A stretch of DNA of 64,000 nt from Nonomuraea guangzhouensis (GCF_019396345.1 NZ_JAHKRM010000004.1:310001-374000); one strand, 5' to 3'; shown: positions 1-9,055, counted from the first letter of the stretch. The notes: generated by a model not told the origin, from the letters alone. Program-made: numbers and translations.

Positions 1-250
1 CGGCGTCCAGGACGGACCGTGCCTGGTCGGCGAGCTGGCGGACGATCCCGTACCGCAGGTGCCGCTCGGCCTCGTCCCCGCTGACCGCCAGCACCCGTAC
101 GTTCGCCTCCCCGTCGAGTGCCTGGCGGATCAGCGCCGTCTTCCCGATGCCCTCGGGCCCCTCGATGACCATCCGCCGCACGGCGCCGTTACCCGCGGCA
201 CGCAATTCCCCGCGCACCAGGGCGAGCTCCGTTGCTCTCCCGACGAACAT
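1..250 (-). CDS. N-terminal fragment of a P-loop ATPase regulator, cut by the window edge
   Basis: Only the first 83 codons are present; the gene runs off the left edge. The product opens MFVGRATELALVRGEL and has a Walker A motif, GPEGIGKT, at residues 31-38, followed by a RYGIVRQLADQ segment. This opening is typical of the AAA_16-type ATPase domain at the N-terminus of large LuxR-family (LAL) transcriptional activators. The DNA-binding end that would confirm this lies outside the window, so another STAND-type ATPase remains possible. ATG at 250 is chosen because a purine-rich GGAGGGAGAGGGG lies directly upstream. Confidence 0.6.
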   Translation of the reverse strand, partial: MFVGRATELALVRGELRAAGNGAVRRMVIEGPEGIGKTALIRQALDGEANVRVLAVSGDEAERHLRYGIVRQLADQARSVLDA

Positions 251-372
251 CCCCTCTCCCTCCGTCGCCCCTCGACTTCCCAGAGCGCGCACGGAGGGTC
301 CTGATACACCTCTTTCACCGCAAACGTGCAGCGAAGGGGCGGTAACCGTTTTCCCTTTCGAAGGATCAGCCG

Positions 373-1488
373 TCAGACGATCACGAGTTCGCGGGAGGTG
401 AGGTTCAGCCGCTCACCACCGGTCTCCGTGCACACCACGATGTCCTCGATGCGCGCCCCATGCCGTTCGGGCAGGTAGATGCCCGGCTCGACGGAGAAGG
501 CGAAGCCCGGCTCCATCGGCTCGGCGTTGCCGGACACGATGTACGGCTCCTCGTGCGTCTCCACGCCGATCCCGTGCCCGGTGCGGTGGATGAAGTAGTC
601 GCCGTAACCCGCCGCGGCGATCAGGTCGCGGGCCGCCGCGTCGATCGACTCGCACGGCACGCCCGGCCGTACGGCGGCGCAGGCGGCGTCCTGGGCGCGG
701 CGCAGCACCTCGTAGTACTCGGCGAAGTCGGCCGGCGGGGCCCCGACGGAGTACGTACGCGTGGAGTCGGAGCAGTAGCCGTTGTGCAGTTGCCCGCCGA
801 TGTCGACCACCACCGGCTCCCCCGCCTGGATCGCCCGGTCCGACACGTCATGGTGCGGGCTGGCGGCGTTGGGCCCCGAGGCGACGATGACGAAGTCGAC
901 CATCTCGTGCCCGGCGGCCAGGATCGCCTCGGCGATGTCCCGGCCGACCTCACGCTCGGTCCGCCCGGCCCGCAGGAACTCCGGCACCCGCCGGTGCACC
1001 GAGTCGATGGCCTGCCCCGCCTCGCGCAGCGCCGCCACCTCGGCCGGCGACTTGCGCATCCGCAGCTCGCGCAGCACGCTGCCGGCCAGCACCTGCTCGG
1101 TCTCCGGCATGACCTCGCGGAAGCGCAGCGACGACATCGCCCACATCCGGTCGGCCAGCCCGACCTTGGCCACCCGGCCGAGCCGAGCGGATGCGATGCC
1201 GTAGGGGTCGTCGGTCTCGTCCCACGCCACGAAGTCCAGTCCGAGCCGCGAGGCGGGCGACGCCTGCGCGGCGGGCAGCTCCAGCCGGGGCACCATCAGG
1301 AACGGCTCGCCGGAAGCCGGCACCACCAGGCAGGTCAGCCGTTCGAGCGGCTTGGCGTCGTAGCCGCTCACATAGCGCAGGTCCGGGCCCGGCGTGAGCA
1401 GGAGGGCGTCGAGGCCGGATTTCGCGGTGGCCTCCTGCACGGCGGCCAGGCGGGACACGGGATACAAGTCTGAGGACGTCACAGGCAC
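373..1488 (-). CDS. M24-family metallopeptidase (Xaa-Pro aminopeptidase/dipeptidase, PepE/PepQ type)
   Basis: This cytosolic dinuclear-metal peptidase of 371 residues likely removes N-terminal residues next to proline or cleaves Xaa-Pro dipeptides. Residues 1-~150 form the creatinase-like N-domain and ~155-371 the pita-bread catalytic domain. All five metal ligands are visible: D229 (VVVDIGG), D241 (YCSDSTRT), H305 (RTGHGIG), E334 (SVEPGIY) and E348 (ARIEDI). Length is normal for the PepQ/PepE class. The start is GTG at 1488; GTG at 1482 is an in-frame alternative. It lies divergent to the SpoIIE phosphatase gene. An M24 peptidase (pepE, Rv2089c) holds the same place beside the 5'-3' exonuclease in M. 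tuberculosis, so the synteny appears ancestral. Exact substrate preference cannot be read from sequence. Confidence 0.9.
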   Translation of the reverse strand: MPVTSSDLYPVSRLAAVQEATAKSGLDALLLTPGPDLRYVSGYDAKPLERLTCLVVPASGEPFLMVPRLELPAAQASPASRLGLDFVAWDETDDPYGIASARLGRVAKVGLADRMWAMSSLRFREVMPETEQVLAGSVLRELRMRKSPAEVAALREAGQAIDSVHRRVPEFLRAGRTEREVGRDIAEAILAAGHEMVDFVIVASGPNAASPHHDVSDRAIQAGEPVVVDIGGQLHNGYCSDSTRTYSVGAPPADFAEYYEVLRRAQDAACAAVRPGVPCESIDAAARDLIAAAGYGDYFIHRTGHGIGVETHEEPYIVSGNAEPMEPGFAFSVEPGIYLPERHGARIEDIVVCTETGGERLNLTSRELVIV

Positions 1489-1625
1489 AATCTACTCGGA
1501 CCGCTCCTCCTAAAATCCGCGAAAAGCTCTCACAACGCGGCAAGCCGTGGCTACACTCCGCAGATGGACGATCACGTATTGTGGTGTCAATTGTCCGGTT
1601 CCACCGCGTTTCGAGAGTGAGACTC

Positions 1626-2888
1626 ATGGTCGACGTCTGGGGCAGCCACCAGCGCCGCCCGATGAGTGCGGCCGAACTGGTCCGGCGCCTCGCGCAGCAG
1701 CCCGCGACCGAGCGCGACGCCGAGCTGCTCGCCACCCGGCTGGCGCACGCCGAGCGGCTGGGCAACATGGGCTGGGCCGAATGGAACCTCCACACCGGGG
1801 CGGCCACCTGGTCCGACCACGTCTACCTGATCTTCGGGCGGGACCGGGACGACGGGCCGATCCACCTGCCCGACCTGGCCAAGCACGTCGAGCCCGGCGA
1901 CCACGGCGCGCTCGACCAGCTCCTGTGGAGCGTCGTGCAGGGTGAGGAGCCGGTGCAGGCCGAGTTCCGCATCCGGCGCGGCGCCGAGCTGCGTAACCTG
2001 CGCGTCGTGCTGGAGCCGCTGATGACGCCCGGCGGGCCCGAGGGCGTGCACGGAGTGGTCCAGGACATCACCGGCCGCCGCCGCGCCGAGCGCATCATGT
2101 CGGAGTCACGCCGCCAGCTCCTGGAGGCCCGGGAGAAGGCGGCCGAGGAGCGCCACGTGATGCTGGCGCTGCGCGAGGCGATCCTGCCCGAGCCGGTCGG
2201 CTGCCTCGACCTGCCGTGCACCCGGATCGCGGTCCGCTACGTACCGGCCGAGAAGACGGCGAACCTGGGCGGCGACTGGTTCGAGGCCGCCGCGCTGCCC
2301 GACGGCCGGATGCTGCTGGCGATCGGCGACGTCTCCGGCCACGGCCTGCCCGCCATCGCGCACATGGCGCAGCTCCGCCACGCCCTCATCGGCCTGACGA
2401 TGACCGGCGAGCCCCCGAACCGCCTGCTGGCCTGGCTGAACGAGCTGGTCATGCACCGGCTGCGGGAGACCACGGCGACCGCGATCATCGGCCACCTCGA
2501 CCCCGCGAGCCGGGTCTTCACCTGGGGCCAGGCGGGCAACCTGGCGCCGATCCTGGTCCGCGACGGCGTGGCGGGCCCGCTGAGCGTGCCGAAGGGCGTC
2601 CTGCTCGGCGCCACCGGCGACCAGCCGTACGGCCTGACCAGTACGGCGCTGCGCGAGGGGGACGTGCTGCTGCTGTTCACCGACGGGCTGGTGGAGCGGC
2701 GCACCCGCGACATCGACGAGGGCCTGGCGCTGGCCACGGCGGCCGCCTGCGAGCTGCCGGGCCACGACCTCGACGCCGGGCTGGACCGGCTGCTGACCGG
2801 CATCGGCGGCCCCAACCCAGAAGACGACGCCTGCCTCCTCGCCGTGGGGCTGGGAGTGGGCGGCCGACCTGCGGGAGTGCGACCATAG
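1626..2888 (+). CDS. PAS domain - SpoIIE-type (PPM) serine phosphatase
   Basis: The predicted cytosolic signalling phosphatase has 420 residues. A PAS-like sensor spans about residues 40-155 (GNMGWAEWNLHTG onward, ending in VVQDITGRRRAE). A short helical linker follows, then a SpoIIE/PP2C-type domain from ~195 to the end with the metal-binding aspartates in LGGDWFEA, IGDVSGHG, FTDGLVERR and DDACLLA. Streptomyces-type relatives of this family act on anti-sigma-factor antagonists, or on partners of the RsbW/SpoIIAB switch; no such partner is adjacent here. ATG at 1626 is preferred (GAGAGTGAG upstream); GTG at 1581 and ATG at 1662 are in frame. It ends 4 bases before the exonuclease gene, so the two are probably co-transcribed. 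Confidence 0.85.
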   Translation: MVDVWGSHQRRPMSAAELVRRLAQQPATERDAELLATRLAHAERLGNMGWAEWNLHTGAATWSDHVYLIFGRDRDDGPIHLPDLAKHVEPGDHGALDQLLWSVVQGEEPVQAEFRIRRGAELRNLRVVLEPLMTPGGPEGVHGVVQDITGRRRAERIMSESRRQLLEAREKAAEERHVMLALREAILPEPVGCLDLPCTRIAVRYVPAEKTANLGGDWFEAAALPDGRMLLAIGDVSGHGLPAIAHMAQLRHALIGLTMTGEPPNRLLAWLNELVMHRLRETTATAIIGHLDPASRVFTWGQAGNLAPILVRDGVAGPLSVPKGVLLGATGDQPYGLTSTALREGDVLLLFTDGLVERRTRDIDEGLALATAAACELPGHDLDAGLDRLLTGIGGPNPEDDACLLAVGLGVGGRPAGVRP

Positions 2889-2892
2889 GCGG

Positions 2893-3795
2893 GTGCTGAT
2901 GCTTCTCGACACCCCGTCGCTGTACTTCCGCGCCTTCTACGGCATCCCGGAGTCGATCACCGCGCCCGACGGTTCGCCGGTGAACGCGGTGCGCGGCCTC
3001 ATCGACATGATCGCCACCCTGGTGCGCCACCACTCCCCCACCGAGCTGGTCGCCACGATGGACGCCGACTGGCGCCCCGCCTTCCGGGTGGCCGCCATCC
3101 CGACGTACAAGGCGCACCGCGTCGCCCACGGCGACACCGAGGAGGTGCCCGCGACGCTGGTGCCGCAGATCCCGGTCATCGAGCAGGTGCTCGACGCGCT
3201 CGGCATCGCCCGGCTGGAGTCGCCCGGATACGAGGCCGACGACGTGATCGGGACGCTGACCCACCGCGCCGGCGGGGCGGTCGACATCGTGACGGGCGAC
3301 CGCGACCTGTTCCAGCTGGTCGACGACGCCCGCCCGGTGCGCGTCCTCTACACCGTGCGGGGCATCCGCAACCTGCAGACGGTCGACGAGGCGTTCGTGG
3401 CGGACAAGTACGGCATTCCCGGCCGCGCCTATGCCGACTTCGCCACCCTGCGCGGCGACCCCAGCGACGGCCTGCCGGGCGTGGCGGGCGTCGGGGAGAA
3501 GACGGCGGCCTCGCTCATCACCCGGTTCGGCTCGCTCGGCGCGCTGCTGGAGGCCCTCGACGCGGGCGCCACGGACGGCTTCCCCGCGGGCAGCCGCACC
3601 AAGCTGGCCGCCGCCCGCGACTACCTGCGGGTCGCCCCCGCCGTGGTGGAGGTGGCCTCGGACGCGCCGCTGCCCGACGCCGACCTGACGCTGCCGGGCA
3701 AGCCCCGCGACCCCGAGGCCCTCGTACGGCTGGCCGACCAGTACGGCCTCGACAGCCCGCTCAACCGCCTGCTGGAGGCGCTCGGCCAGAGATGA
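2893..3795 (+). CDS. Stand-alone 5'-3' exonuclease (PolA N-domain/FEN family)
   Basis: This 300-residue protein corresponds to the N-terminal 5'-nuclease domain of DNA polymerase I without the polymerase. It has the FEN-family acidic clusters (LLDTPSLYFRAFYG, TMDADWRPAFR, YEADDVIGTLT, TGDRDLFQL) and the helix-3-turn-helix region DPSDGLPGVAGVGEKTAA. Such enzymes remove RNA primers and flaps in replication and repair. The start is GTG at 2893; ATG two codons later is possible. It is packed behind the SpoIIE gene and 65 bp ahead of the RNB ribonuclease, giving a nuclease pair. The M. tuberculosis counterpart (Rv2090) occupies the same place next to helY. Confidence 0.9.
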   Translation: MLMLLDTPSLYFRAFYGIPESITAPDGSPVNAVRGLIDMIATLVRHHSPTELVATMDADWRPAFRVAAIPTYKAHRVAHGDTEEVPATLVPQIPVIEQVLDALGIARLESPGYEADDVIGTLTHRAGGAVDIVTGDRDLFQLVDDARPVRVLYTVRGIRNLQTVDEAFVADKYGIPGRAYADFATLRGDPSDGLPGVAGVGEKTAASLITRFGSLGALLEALDAGATDGFPAGSRTKLAAARDYLRVAPAVVEVASDAPLPDADLTLPGKPRDPEALVRLADQYGLDSPLNRLLEALGQR

Positions 3796-3860
3796 CCCCG
3801 GCCAGCGCGCCGCGACGCCCGCGCATCGGGCCGGCGGGGCTGTGGCGATAGGTTGACCCG

Positions 3861-5279
3861 GTGACGAACATCCGGGTCCCCAGTGACGTCCCCGCCCGCC
3901 TCGACGACGGGTTCGAGCGCATCCGGCGGGAGCAGCGGCTGCCCGGCGAGTTCCCGAGAGCCGTGCTCGACGAGGCCGACTGGGTGGCGTCGGTGCCCAG
4001 GTTCGGCGGCAGGGACCTGACGGAGCTGCCGTTCGTCACCATCGACCCGCTCGGCTCGATGGACCTCGACCAGGCCCTCCACCTGGAGCGGCTGCGCGGC
4101 GGCTACCGCGTCTGGTACGCGATCGCCGATGTCGGCGCGTTCGTACGGCCCGGCGGCGCGATCGACGCCGAGGCCCGCACCCGGGGCGAGACCGTCTACA
4201 TGCCCCTGGACAAGGTGCCGCTGCACCCGAAGGTCATCTCGGAGGACGCGGCCAGCCTGCTGCCCGGCGTGACCCGCCCGGCCGCGGTGTGGCGGATCGA
4301 CCTCGACGCGGAGGGCCGCACGGTCGGCGCCGACGTCCAGCGGGGCCTGGTACGCAGCCGCGAACGGCTCGACTACGACTACGTGCAGGCCGCGGTCGAC
4401 ACCGGCACCGCCGGCGGCACGCTCGCCCTGCTGGCCGAGGTCGGCAGGCTGCGGCTGGAGCTCGAACGCGAGCGCGGCGGCGTCACCCTGCCCACCCCCG
4501 AGCAGGAGGTGGTGCCGGACGGCGGCGGCTACCGGCTCGAATACCGGGTGCCGCTGCCCGCCGAGGCGTGGAACGCGCAGATCTCCCTGCTCACCGGCAT
4601 GGCGGCGGCCTCGATGATGCTCGACGCGGAGATCGGCGTGCTGCGCGTGCTGCCGCCGCCGCGCTCCGGCGACCTGGCCAAGGTACGCCGGGTGGCCGAC
4701 GCGCTGGGCGTCCCGTGGCCGGGCGGCGCCTCCTACGGCGACGTGGTCCACGACCTGGATCCGAAGAACCCGCAGCAGGCGGCGTTCCTGCACGAGTCGA
4801 AGGTGCTGCTGCGCGGCGCCGGCTACGTGGCGTTCAACGGGGAGCCGCCGAAGCTGGCCGAGCACGTCGCGGTGGCCGCGCCCTACGCGCACGTCACGGC
4901 GCCGCTGCGGCGCCTGGTCGACCGGTACGCGACGGAGGTCTGCCTGGCGGTCGCCGCGGGCGAGCCGGTGCCGCAGGACGTGGAGGAGGCGCTGGCGGGC
5001 CTGCCGGACATCATGTCCGCGACCGGCCGCCGGGCGGGGGCGGTGGAGCGCGCCTGCGTCGACCTGGTGGAGGCGTTCCTGCTGCGCGACCGCGTCGGCC
5101 AGGCGTTCGACGCGATGGTGATCGACACCGACGAGCACCGCGAGGGCGGCCAGGTCCAGCTCGCCGACCCGGCGGTGATCGCCCGCTGCGACGGCCCGCT
5201 CCCCCTGGGCGAGCAGGTCTCGGTACGCCTGACCCAGGCCGACCCGGCCACCCGGGAAGTACGTTTCACCCTGGCGTGA
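3861..5279 (+). CDS. RNB-domain ribonuclease (RNase II/R family)
   Basis: The 472-residue protein is largely an RNB catalytic domain, predicted to degrade RNA 3' to 5'. The diagnostic aspartate cluster is in TIDPLGSMDLDQA near residue 60, followed by VWYAIADVGAFV, the MPLDKVPLHPKVIS and LLPGVTRPA segments, and the AHVTAPLRRLVDRY basic motif near the C-terminal third. It is shorter than E. coli RNase II/R and lacks clear cold-shock and S1 domains, as is common for the actinobacterial form. GTG at 3861 is the start. A hairpin 7 bp after the stop separates it from the convergent small membrane protein gene. Confidence 0.9.
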   Translation: MTNIRVPSDVPARLDDGFERIRREQRLPGEFPRAVLDEADWVASVPRFGGRDLTELPFVTIDPLGSMDLDQALHLERLRGGYRVWYAIADVGAFVRPGGAIDAEARTRGETVYMPLDKVPLHPKVISEDAASLLPGVTRPAAVWRIDLDAEGRTVGADVQRGLVRSRERLDYDYVQAAVDTGTAGGTLALLAEVGRLRLELERERGGVTLPTPEQEVVPDGGGYRLEYRVPLPAEAWNAQISLLTGMAAASMMLDAEIGVLRVLPPPRSGDLAKVRRVADALGVPWPGGASYGDVVHDLDPKNPQQAAFLHESKVLLRGAGYVAFNGEPPKLAEHVAVAAPYAHVTAPLRRLVDRYATEVCLAVAAGEPVPQDVEEALAGLPDIMSATGRRAGAVERACVDLVEAFLLRDRVGQAFDAMVIDTDEHREGGQVQLADPAVIARCDGPLPLGEQVSVRLTQADPATREVRFTLA

Positions 5280-5285
5280 ACATGA

Positions 5286-5320
5286 AGGAGCCGCGCGCGG
5301 AGATCCCGCACGCGGCTCCT
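5286..5320. terminator. Bidirectional hairpin between convergent genes
   Basis: AGGAGCCGCG (5286-5295) pairs perfectly with CGCGGCTCCT (5311-5320) around a 15-base loop. It lies just after the stop of the RNB ribonuclease gene and just past the stop of the small membrane protein gene on the other strand. There is no strong U-tract, as is usual for actinomycete terminators. Confidence 0.7.
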
Positions 5321-5331
5321 CGCGGTTGCGG

Positions 5332-5502
5332 CTACCGCTTCAGCGGCTTCCAGCCCGCCCCCAGCCCCATCAGGTGCAGCGCGACGCAGAGCAGTCCGGC
5401 GGTGCCGAGCGTGGTGGCCGTGAGCACGCCGCCCACGGCCACGTTGGCGATCTCGAAGATCAGCGCGAGCAGGAACAGAAGTGCGGCGACGAGAGCGAAC
5501 AT
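5332..5502 (-). CDS. Small two-segment membrane protein (56 aa)
   Basis: A short gene read directly from the minus strand. ATG at 5502 follows a good ribosome site (GGAGGACGCC before the ATG), and the frame stays open for 56 codons to TAG at 5332-5334. The product starts MFALVAALLFLLALIFEIAN and has two hydrophobic stretches (about residues 2-18 and 21-48) with a basic tail (GWKPLKR), so it is predicted to sit in the cytoplasmic membrane as a helical hairpin. It is convergent with the RNB gene and shares its hairpin terminator. No function can be assigned. The ribosome site and clean membrane-protein composition support it as real. Confidence 0.7.
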   Translation of the reverse strand: MFALVAALLFLLALIFEIANVAVGGVLTATTLGTAGLLCVALHLMGLGAGWKPLKR

Positions 5503-5612
5503 GGCGTCCTCCGGCTCGGGGAAAAACCTGCTTCGACCTGGGGATTACCGCCCCGAAACACCCCGAAACTGACCACAAAGTGACGTTACGTATACAGTCG
5601 ACTACATCCCCT

Positions 5613-5626
5613 TGACCGGACGGTCA
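5613..5626. promoter_or_regulatory. Perfect palindrome TGACCG-GA-CGGTCA, candidate operator
   Basis: A perfect 6-bp inverted repeat with a 2-bp centre lies just past the helY stop and ~110 bp upstream of the small membrane protein start. On the minus strand it is followed by GTATACGTAA, a possible -10 element. Compact palindromes of this kind are typical of TetR-type operators. The cognate regulator is unknown. Confidence 0.4.
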
Positions 5627-5636
5627 GTCGGCCTGA

Positions 5637-8360
5637 TCAGGACAGGGACGAATACGCGACAACCCCCCGCCGCATGGCGTCCATGGCCTTACCGGCGGTC
5701 TGCTTGACCTTGCTCCCCTGCGGCGCGGCGTTGCCCAGCTGGCCGAGCAGGTCCATCAACTGCTTCACCCAGCGGACGAAGTCGCCGGCCGCCAGCTCGT
5801 TGCCGTTGATGCCGTCCATGAGCACCGCGTCGAGGCTGTGCCCCTTGGTCCAGCGGAAGGCCGCCCACGCGAACCCCAGGTCGGGCTCGCGGATCGTGGA
5901 CAGCCCGTGGTCGGACTCGATGCCCTCCAGCTCACCCCAGAGCCGCATCATGGCCGTCAGCGCGTCCTGCGCCCGCCCGGCGGGGATCTTGGGGCGGCGG
6001 GCGTCGTCGGCGTTACGCGACTCGAAGACCAGCGCCGACACGCACGCCGCCAGCTCCGCCGGGTCGAGCTGCTCCCACAGCCCGCTGCGCAGGCACTCGG
6101 CGGTGAGCAGGTCGAGCTCGGTGTAGAGGCGGCCCAGGCGGCGGCCCTCGTCGGTGACGGCCTCATCGTGCAGGTAGCCGAGCTGCTCCAGCACCGAGCA
6201 GATCCGGTCGAAGGTGCGGGAGATGACGTGCGAGCGGCCCTCGACGCGGCGCCGCAGCCCCTCGGTCTCGCGCTGCAGCTTGTAGTAGCGCTCGGCCCAG
6301 CGGGCGTGGTCCTCCCGCTCGTCGCAGCCGTGGCACGCGTGCTGGCGGATGCGCCGGCGCAGCTCGTTGATCTCCTCGTCCTCGACGGTGTGGTCGCGGG
6401 CCCGGGCAGGCTTGCCCAGATCGCGGTCGCCGATCTTGGCGAGCAGCGTGGAGACGAGGTTGGCGCGCTCCTTCGGCGAGCGGCCGTTGAAGTTCTTCGG
6501 GATGCGCAGCTTCTCGATCGGCTCGACCGGGACGGGGAAGTCGGCCGGGTCGAGCTTCTTGACCTGCTTGCCGATCGTCAGCACCAGCGGGCTGGGACCG
6601 TGACCGCGCGGGTTGCGGCCCGGGTCGAGCACGATCGCCAGACCGGCCCGGCGCCCGCCCGGCACCCGGATGACGTCGCCGGGCTGCAGCGCCTCCAGTG
6701 ACTTGACGGCCGCGGCCCGGCGCGCGGCGCCGCGCTGCTTGGACAGCTCGGCCTCGCGGTCGGACAGGCGGCGGCGCAGCGCCGCGTATTCGGGGAAGTC
6801 GCCCAGGTGGCAGGTCATCGCCTCCTTGTAGCCCTCCAGCGCCTCCTCGTGCTTGCGCAGCTGCTTGGCCAGCCCGACGACCGCCCGGTCGGCCTGGAAC
6901 TGCGCGAACGACTCCTCCAGCAGCGTGCGGGCGCGCTCGCGGCCGAACTGGCCGACCAGGTTGACAGCCATGTTGTACGAGGGCTGAAAGCTGGAACGCA
7001 GCGGGTAGGTGCGGGTGCCCGCCAGCCCGGCGACCGACAGCGGATCCATGCCGGGCTGCCAGAGCACCACGGCGTGGCCTTCGACGTCGATGCCGCGCCG
7101 CCCGGCCCGGCCGGTGAGCTGGGTGTATTCGCCGGGGGTGAGGTCGGCGTGCGTCTCGCCGTTCCACTTGTCGAGCTTCTCGATGACCACGCTGCGGGCG
7201 GGCATGTTGATGCCGAGCGCCAGCGTCTCGGTGGCGAACACCGCCTTGACCAGCCCGCGGGTGAACAGCTCCTCGACGACCTCCTTGAAGGCCGGCAGCA
7301 TGCCCGCGTGGTGGGCGGCCAGGCCGCGCTCCAGGCAGTCGCGCCACTCCAGGTAGCCGAGCACGGACAGGTCCTCGTCGGGCAGGTGCGCGGTGCGCTC
7401 GTCGACGAGCTGCCTGATCTCGTGCCGCTCCCGCTCGTCGGTGAGCCGGATGCCGGCATGCAGGCACTGCATGACGGCCGCGTCGCAGCCGGCGCGGGAG
7501 AAGATGAACGTGATCGCGGGCAGCAGCGCCTCGGAGTCGAGCTTCTCGATCACCTGGGCGCGGTCCGGTGGGCGGGAACGCTGCGGCCGGCCGTAGCCCC
7601 GCCGGCCGCGACCGGCGGTCAGCCGTTCGGTGTCGCGGGTGACCCGCATCAGCGTGGGGTTGATGCGCGGCGTCAGATCGTCGGTCATGAACAGGTCGTA
7701 GATGCGGTTGCCGATCATCAGGTGCTGCCACAGCGGCACCGGCCGGTGCTCGTCGACGATGACCGTGGTGTCGCCGCGTACCTCGCCCAGCCACTCGCCG
7801 AACTCCTCGGCGTTGCTGACCGTCGCCGACAGCGCCGCCAGCCGGACCGACTCCGGCAGGTGGATGATCACCTCTTCCCAGACCGCGCCGCGAAAGCGGT
7901 CGGCCAGGTAATGCACCTCGTCCATGACGACGTAGCCCAGCCCGGCCAGCGTGGCCGAGCCGGCGTAGAGCATGTTGCGCAGCACCTCGGTGGTCATGAC
8001 CACGATCGGGGCGTCGCCGTTGACGCTGTTGTCGCCGGTCAGCAGCCCGACCTTGGCCGTGCCGTAGCGCTTGACCAGGTCGTTGTACTTCTGGTTGGAC
8101 AGCGCCTTGATCGGGGTGGTGTAGAAGCACTTGCGCCCCTGCTCCAGGGCCAGGTGGACGGCGAATTCGCCGACGACCGTCTTGCCTGACCCGGTGGGTG
8201 CCGCCACCAGCACCCCGTCGCCTGCTTCCAGCGCGCGGCAGCCGTCGATCTGGAAGTCGTCGAGCTCGAAGTCATAGTGACCTCGGAACGATGAGAGGGC
8301 GACTCCGTCGTCCCCGTACTTCTCGCGGAAAGCCGCGTACCGTTCCGCTGGACTCGTCAT
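5637..8360 (-). CDS. helY: DEVH-box RNA helicase, Ski2/Mtr4-like (HelY)
   Basis: This is a large superfamily 2 helicase of 907 residues. Walker A is in VAAPTGSGKT (near residue 52), the DEVH box in VVMDEVHYLADRFRG, motif III in LSATVSN and motif VI in QLTGRAGRRGID. The C-terminal half holds the DSHCT-type region seen in Mtr4/Ski2 relatives. It is predicted to unwind RNA, or RNA-DNA hybrids, during RNA processing. ATG at 8360 is preferred (AAGGTG six bases upstream); GTG at 8369 is an alternative. Its position beside tatC-tatA-pafC-pafB matches helY (Rv2092c) in M. tuberculosis, except that a regulator/efflux pair and a lipid kinase gene intervene here. Confidence 0.92.
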   Translation of the reverse strand: MTSPAERYAAFREKYGDDGVALSSFRGHYDFELDDFQIDGCRALEAGDGVLVAAPTGSGKTVVGEFAVHLALEQGRKCFYTTPIKALSNQKYNDLVKRYGTAKVGLLTGDNSVNGDAPIVVMTTEVLRNMLYAGSATLAGLGYVVMDEVHYLADRFRGAVWEEVIIHLPESVRLAALSATVSNAEEFGEWLGEVRGDTTVIVDEHRPVPLWQHLMIGNRIYDLFMTDDLTPRINPTLMRVTRDTERLTAGRGRRGYGRPQRSRPPDRAQVIEKLDSEALLPAITFIFSRAGCDAAVMQCLHAGIRLTDERERHEIRQLVDERTAHLPDEDLSVLGYLEWRDCLERGLAAHHAGMLPAFKEVVEELFTRGLVKAVFATETLALGINMPARSVVIEKLDKWNGETHADLTPGEYTQLTGRAGRRGIDVEGHAVVLWQPGMDPLSVAGLAGTRTYPLRSSFQPSYNMAVNLVGQFGRERARTLLEESFAQFQADRAVVGLAKQLRKHEEALEGYKEAMTCHLGDFPEYAALRRRLSDREAELSKQRGAARRAAAVKSLEALQPGDVIRVPGGRRAGLAIVLDPGRNPRGHGPSPLVLTIGKQVKKLDPADFPVPVEPIEKLRIPKNFNGRSPKERANLVSTLLAKIGDRDLGKPARARDHTVEDEEINELRRRIRQHACHGCDEREDHARWAERYYKLQRETEGLRRRVEGRSHVISRTFDRICSVLEQLGYLHDEAVTDEGRRLGRLYTELDLLTAECLRSGLWEQLDPAELAACVSALVFESRNADDARRPKIPAGRAQDALTAMMRLWGELEGIESDHGLSTIREPDLGFAWAAFRWTKGHSLDAVLMDGINGNELAAGDFVRWVKQLMDLLGQLGNAAPQGSKVKQTAGKAMDAMRRGVVAYSSLS

Positions 8361-8401
8361 AACCGTCACCTTACCGAAATCGCCATTCCGGTCCGTCCCG
8401 G

Positions 8402-9031
8402 CTAGCCCGCCAGATAGTCGCCGAGGCCGCCGCGGAGCAGGTCGAAACCGGTGTCGGCGGCGGCGAGCGCGTCGGGGTATGCCTCGTCGGCGCTCTGCCC
8501 GTGGTAGATGCGGCGGCTGTTCTGCACCTGAAGGGTGCGCAGCAGGGAGTAGAGCTGCCCGGCGGCGAACGGCGCGCGGGGGTCACCGGGCCGCTCCAGC
8601 TCGATGGCCTCGGTCATCTTGGCCTCGGCCGCGACGTGGAACAGCAGCAGCCTGGCCGCCAGCGAGGGGGTCTTCCTGAACAGGTGCAGCTGCTCGAGGT
8701 AGGCCGGGCTGTCGTCGAGCCCGGTCTCCGGGGCGTGCCGGGCCAGCCGCTCCACGAACTCGCGGTGCGCCCCGTCGACCAGCGACTCACCCGGCCGCCG
8801 GCCGCTCACGAGCTGCGCGATGTCGCTGTAGCTCTCGCCCATCACGTCGAGGACGATGTCCTCCTTGGTGGGGAAATAGTTGAAGACGGTCATCTTGGAG
8901 ACACCCGCCTGTTCGGCGATCTCCAGGACCGACACCTCGGCGAATCCGCGCTCGGTGAACAGCCGCATCGCGGTGTCGTGGATCGTCCGCCGGGTCTCCC
9001 GCTTCTTGCGCTCCCGCAGGCCTTCTTCCAC
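8402..9031 (-). CDS. TetR-family repressor, partner of the divergent MFS exporter
   Basis: The 209-residue protein has an N-terminal TetR helix-turn-helix (about residues 10-57: TIHDTAMRLFTERGFAEVSV, then AGVSKMTVFNYFPTKEDI) and a helical ligand-binding C-domain. It is divergent from the MFS transporter with only 53 bp between the starts. This is the classic layout of a ligand-released repressor that controls its own gene and an efflux pump. GTG at 9031 is the start, with GGATGG just upstream. The shared spacer contains the inverted repeat GGGTC-N8-GACCC (9056-9073), a likely operator. The inducer is unknown. Confidence 0.88.
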   Translation of the reverse strand: MEEGLRERKKRETRRTIHDTAMRLFTERGFAEVSVLEIAEQAGVSKMTVFNYFPTKEDIVLDVMGESYSDIAQLVSGRRPGESLVDGAHREFVERLARHAPETGLDDSPAYLEQLHLFRKTPSLAARLLLFHVAAEAKMTEAIELERPGDPRAPFAAGQLYSLLRTLQVQNSRRIYHGQSADEAYPDALAAADTGFDLLRGGLGDYLAG

Positions 9032-9055
9032 GCGCCCATCCTATCGGAGTTGACC

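Noticed and set aside
8360..8402. PafBC-type promoter in front of helY
   Set aside because: No TGTCR-N11-TAnnnT arrangement upstream of the start; similar scans before dinB, pup, arc and metH also failed.
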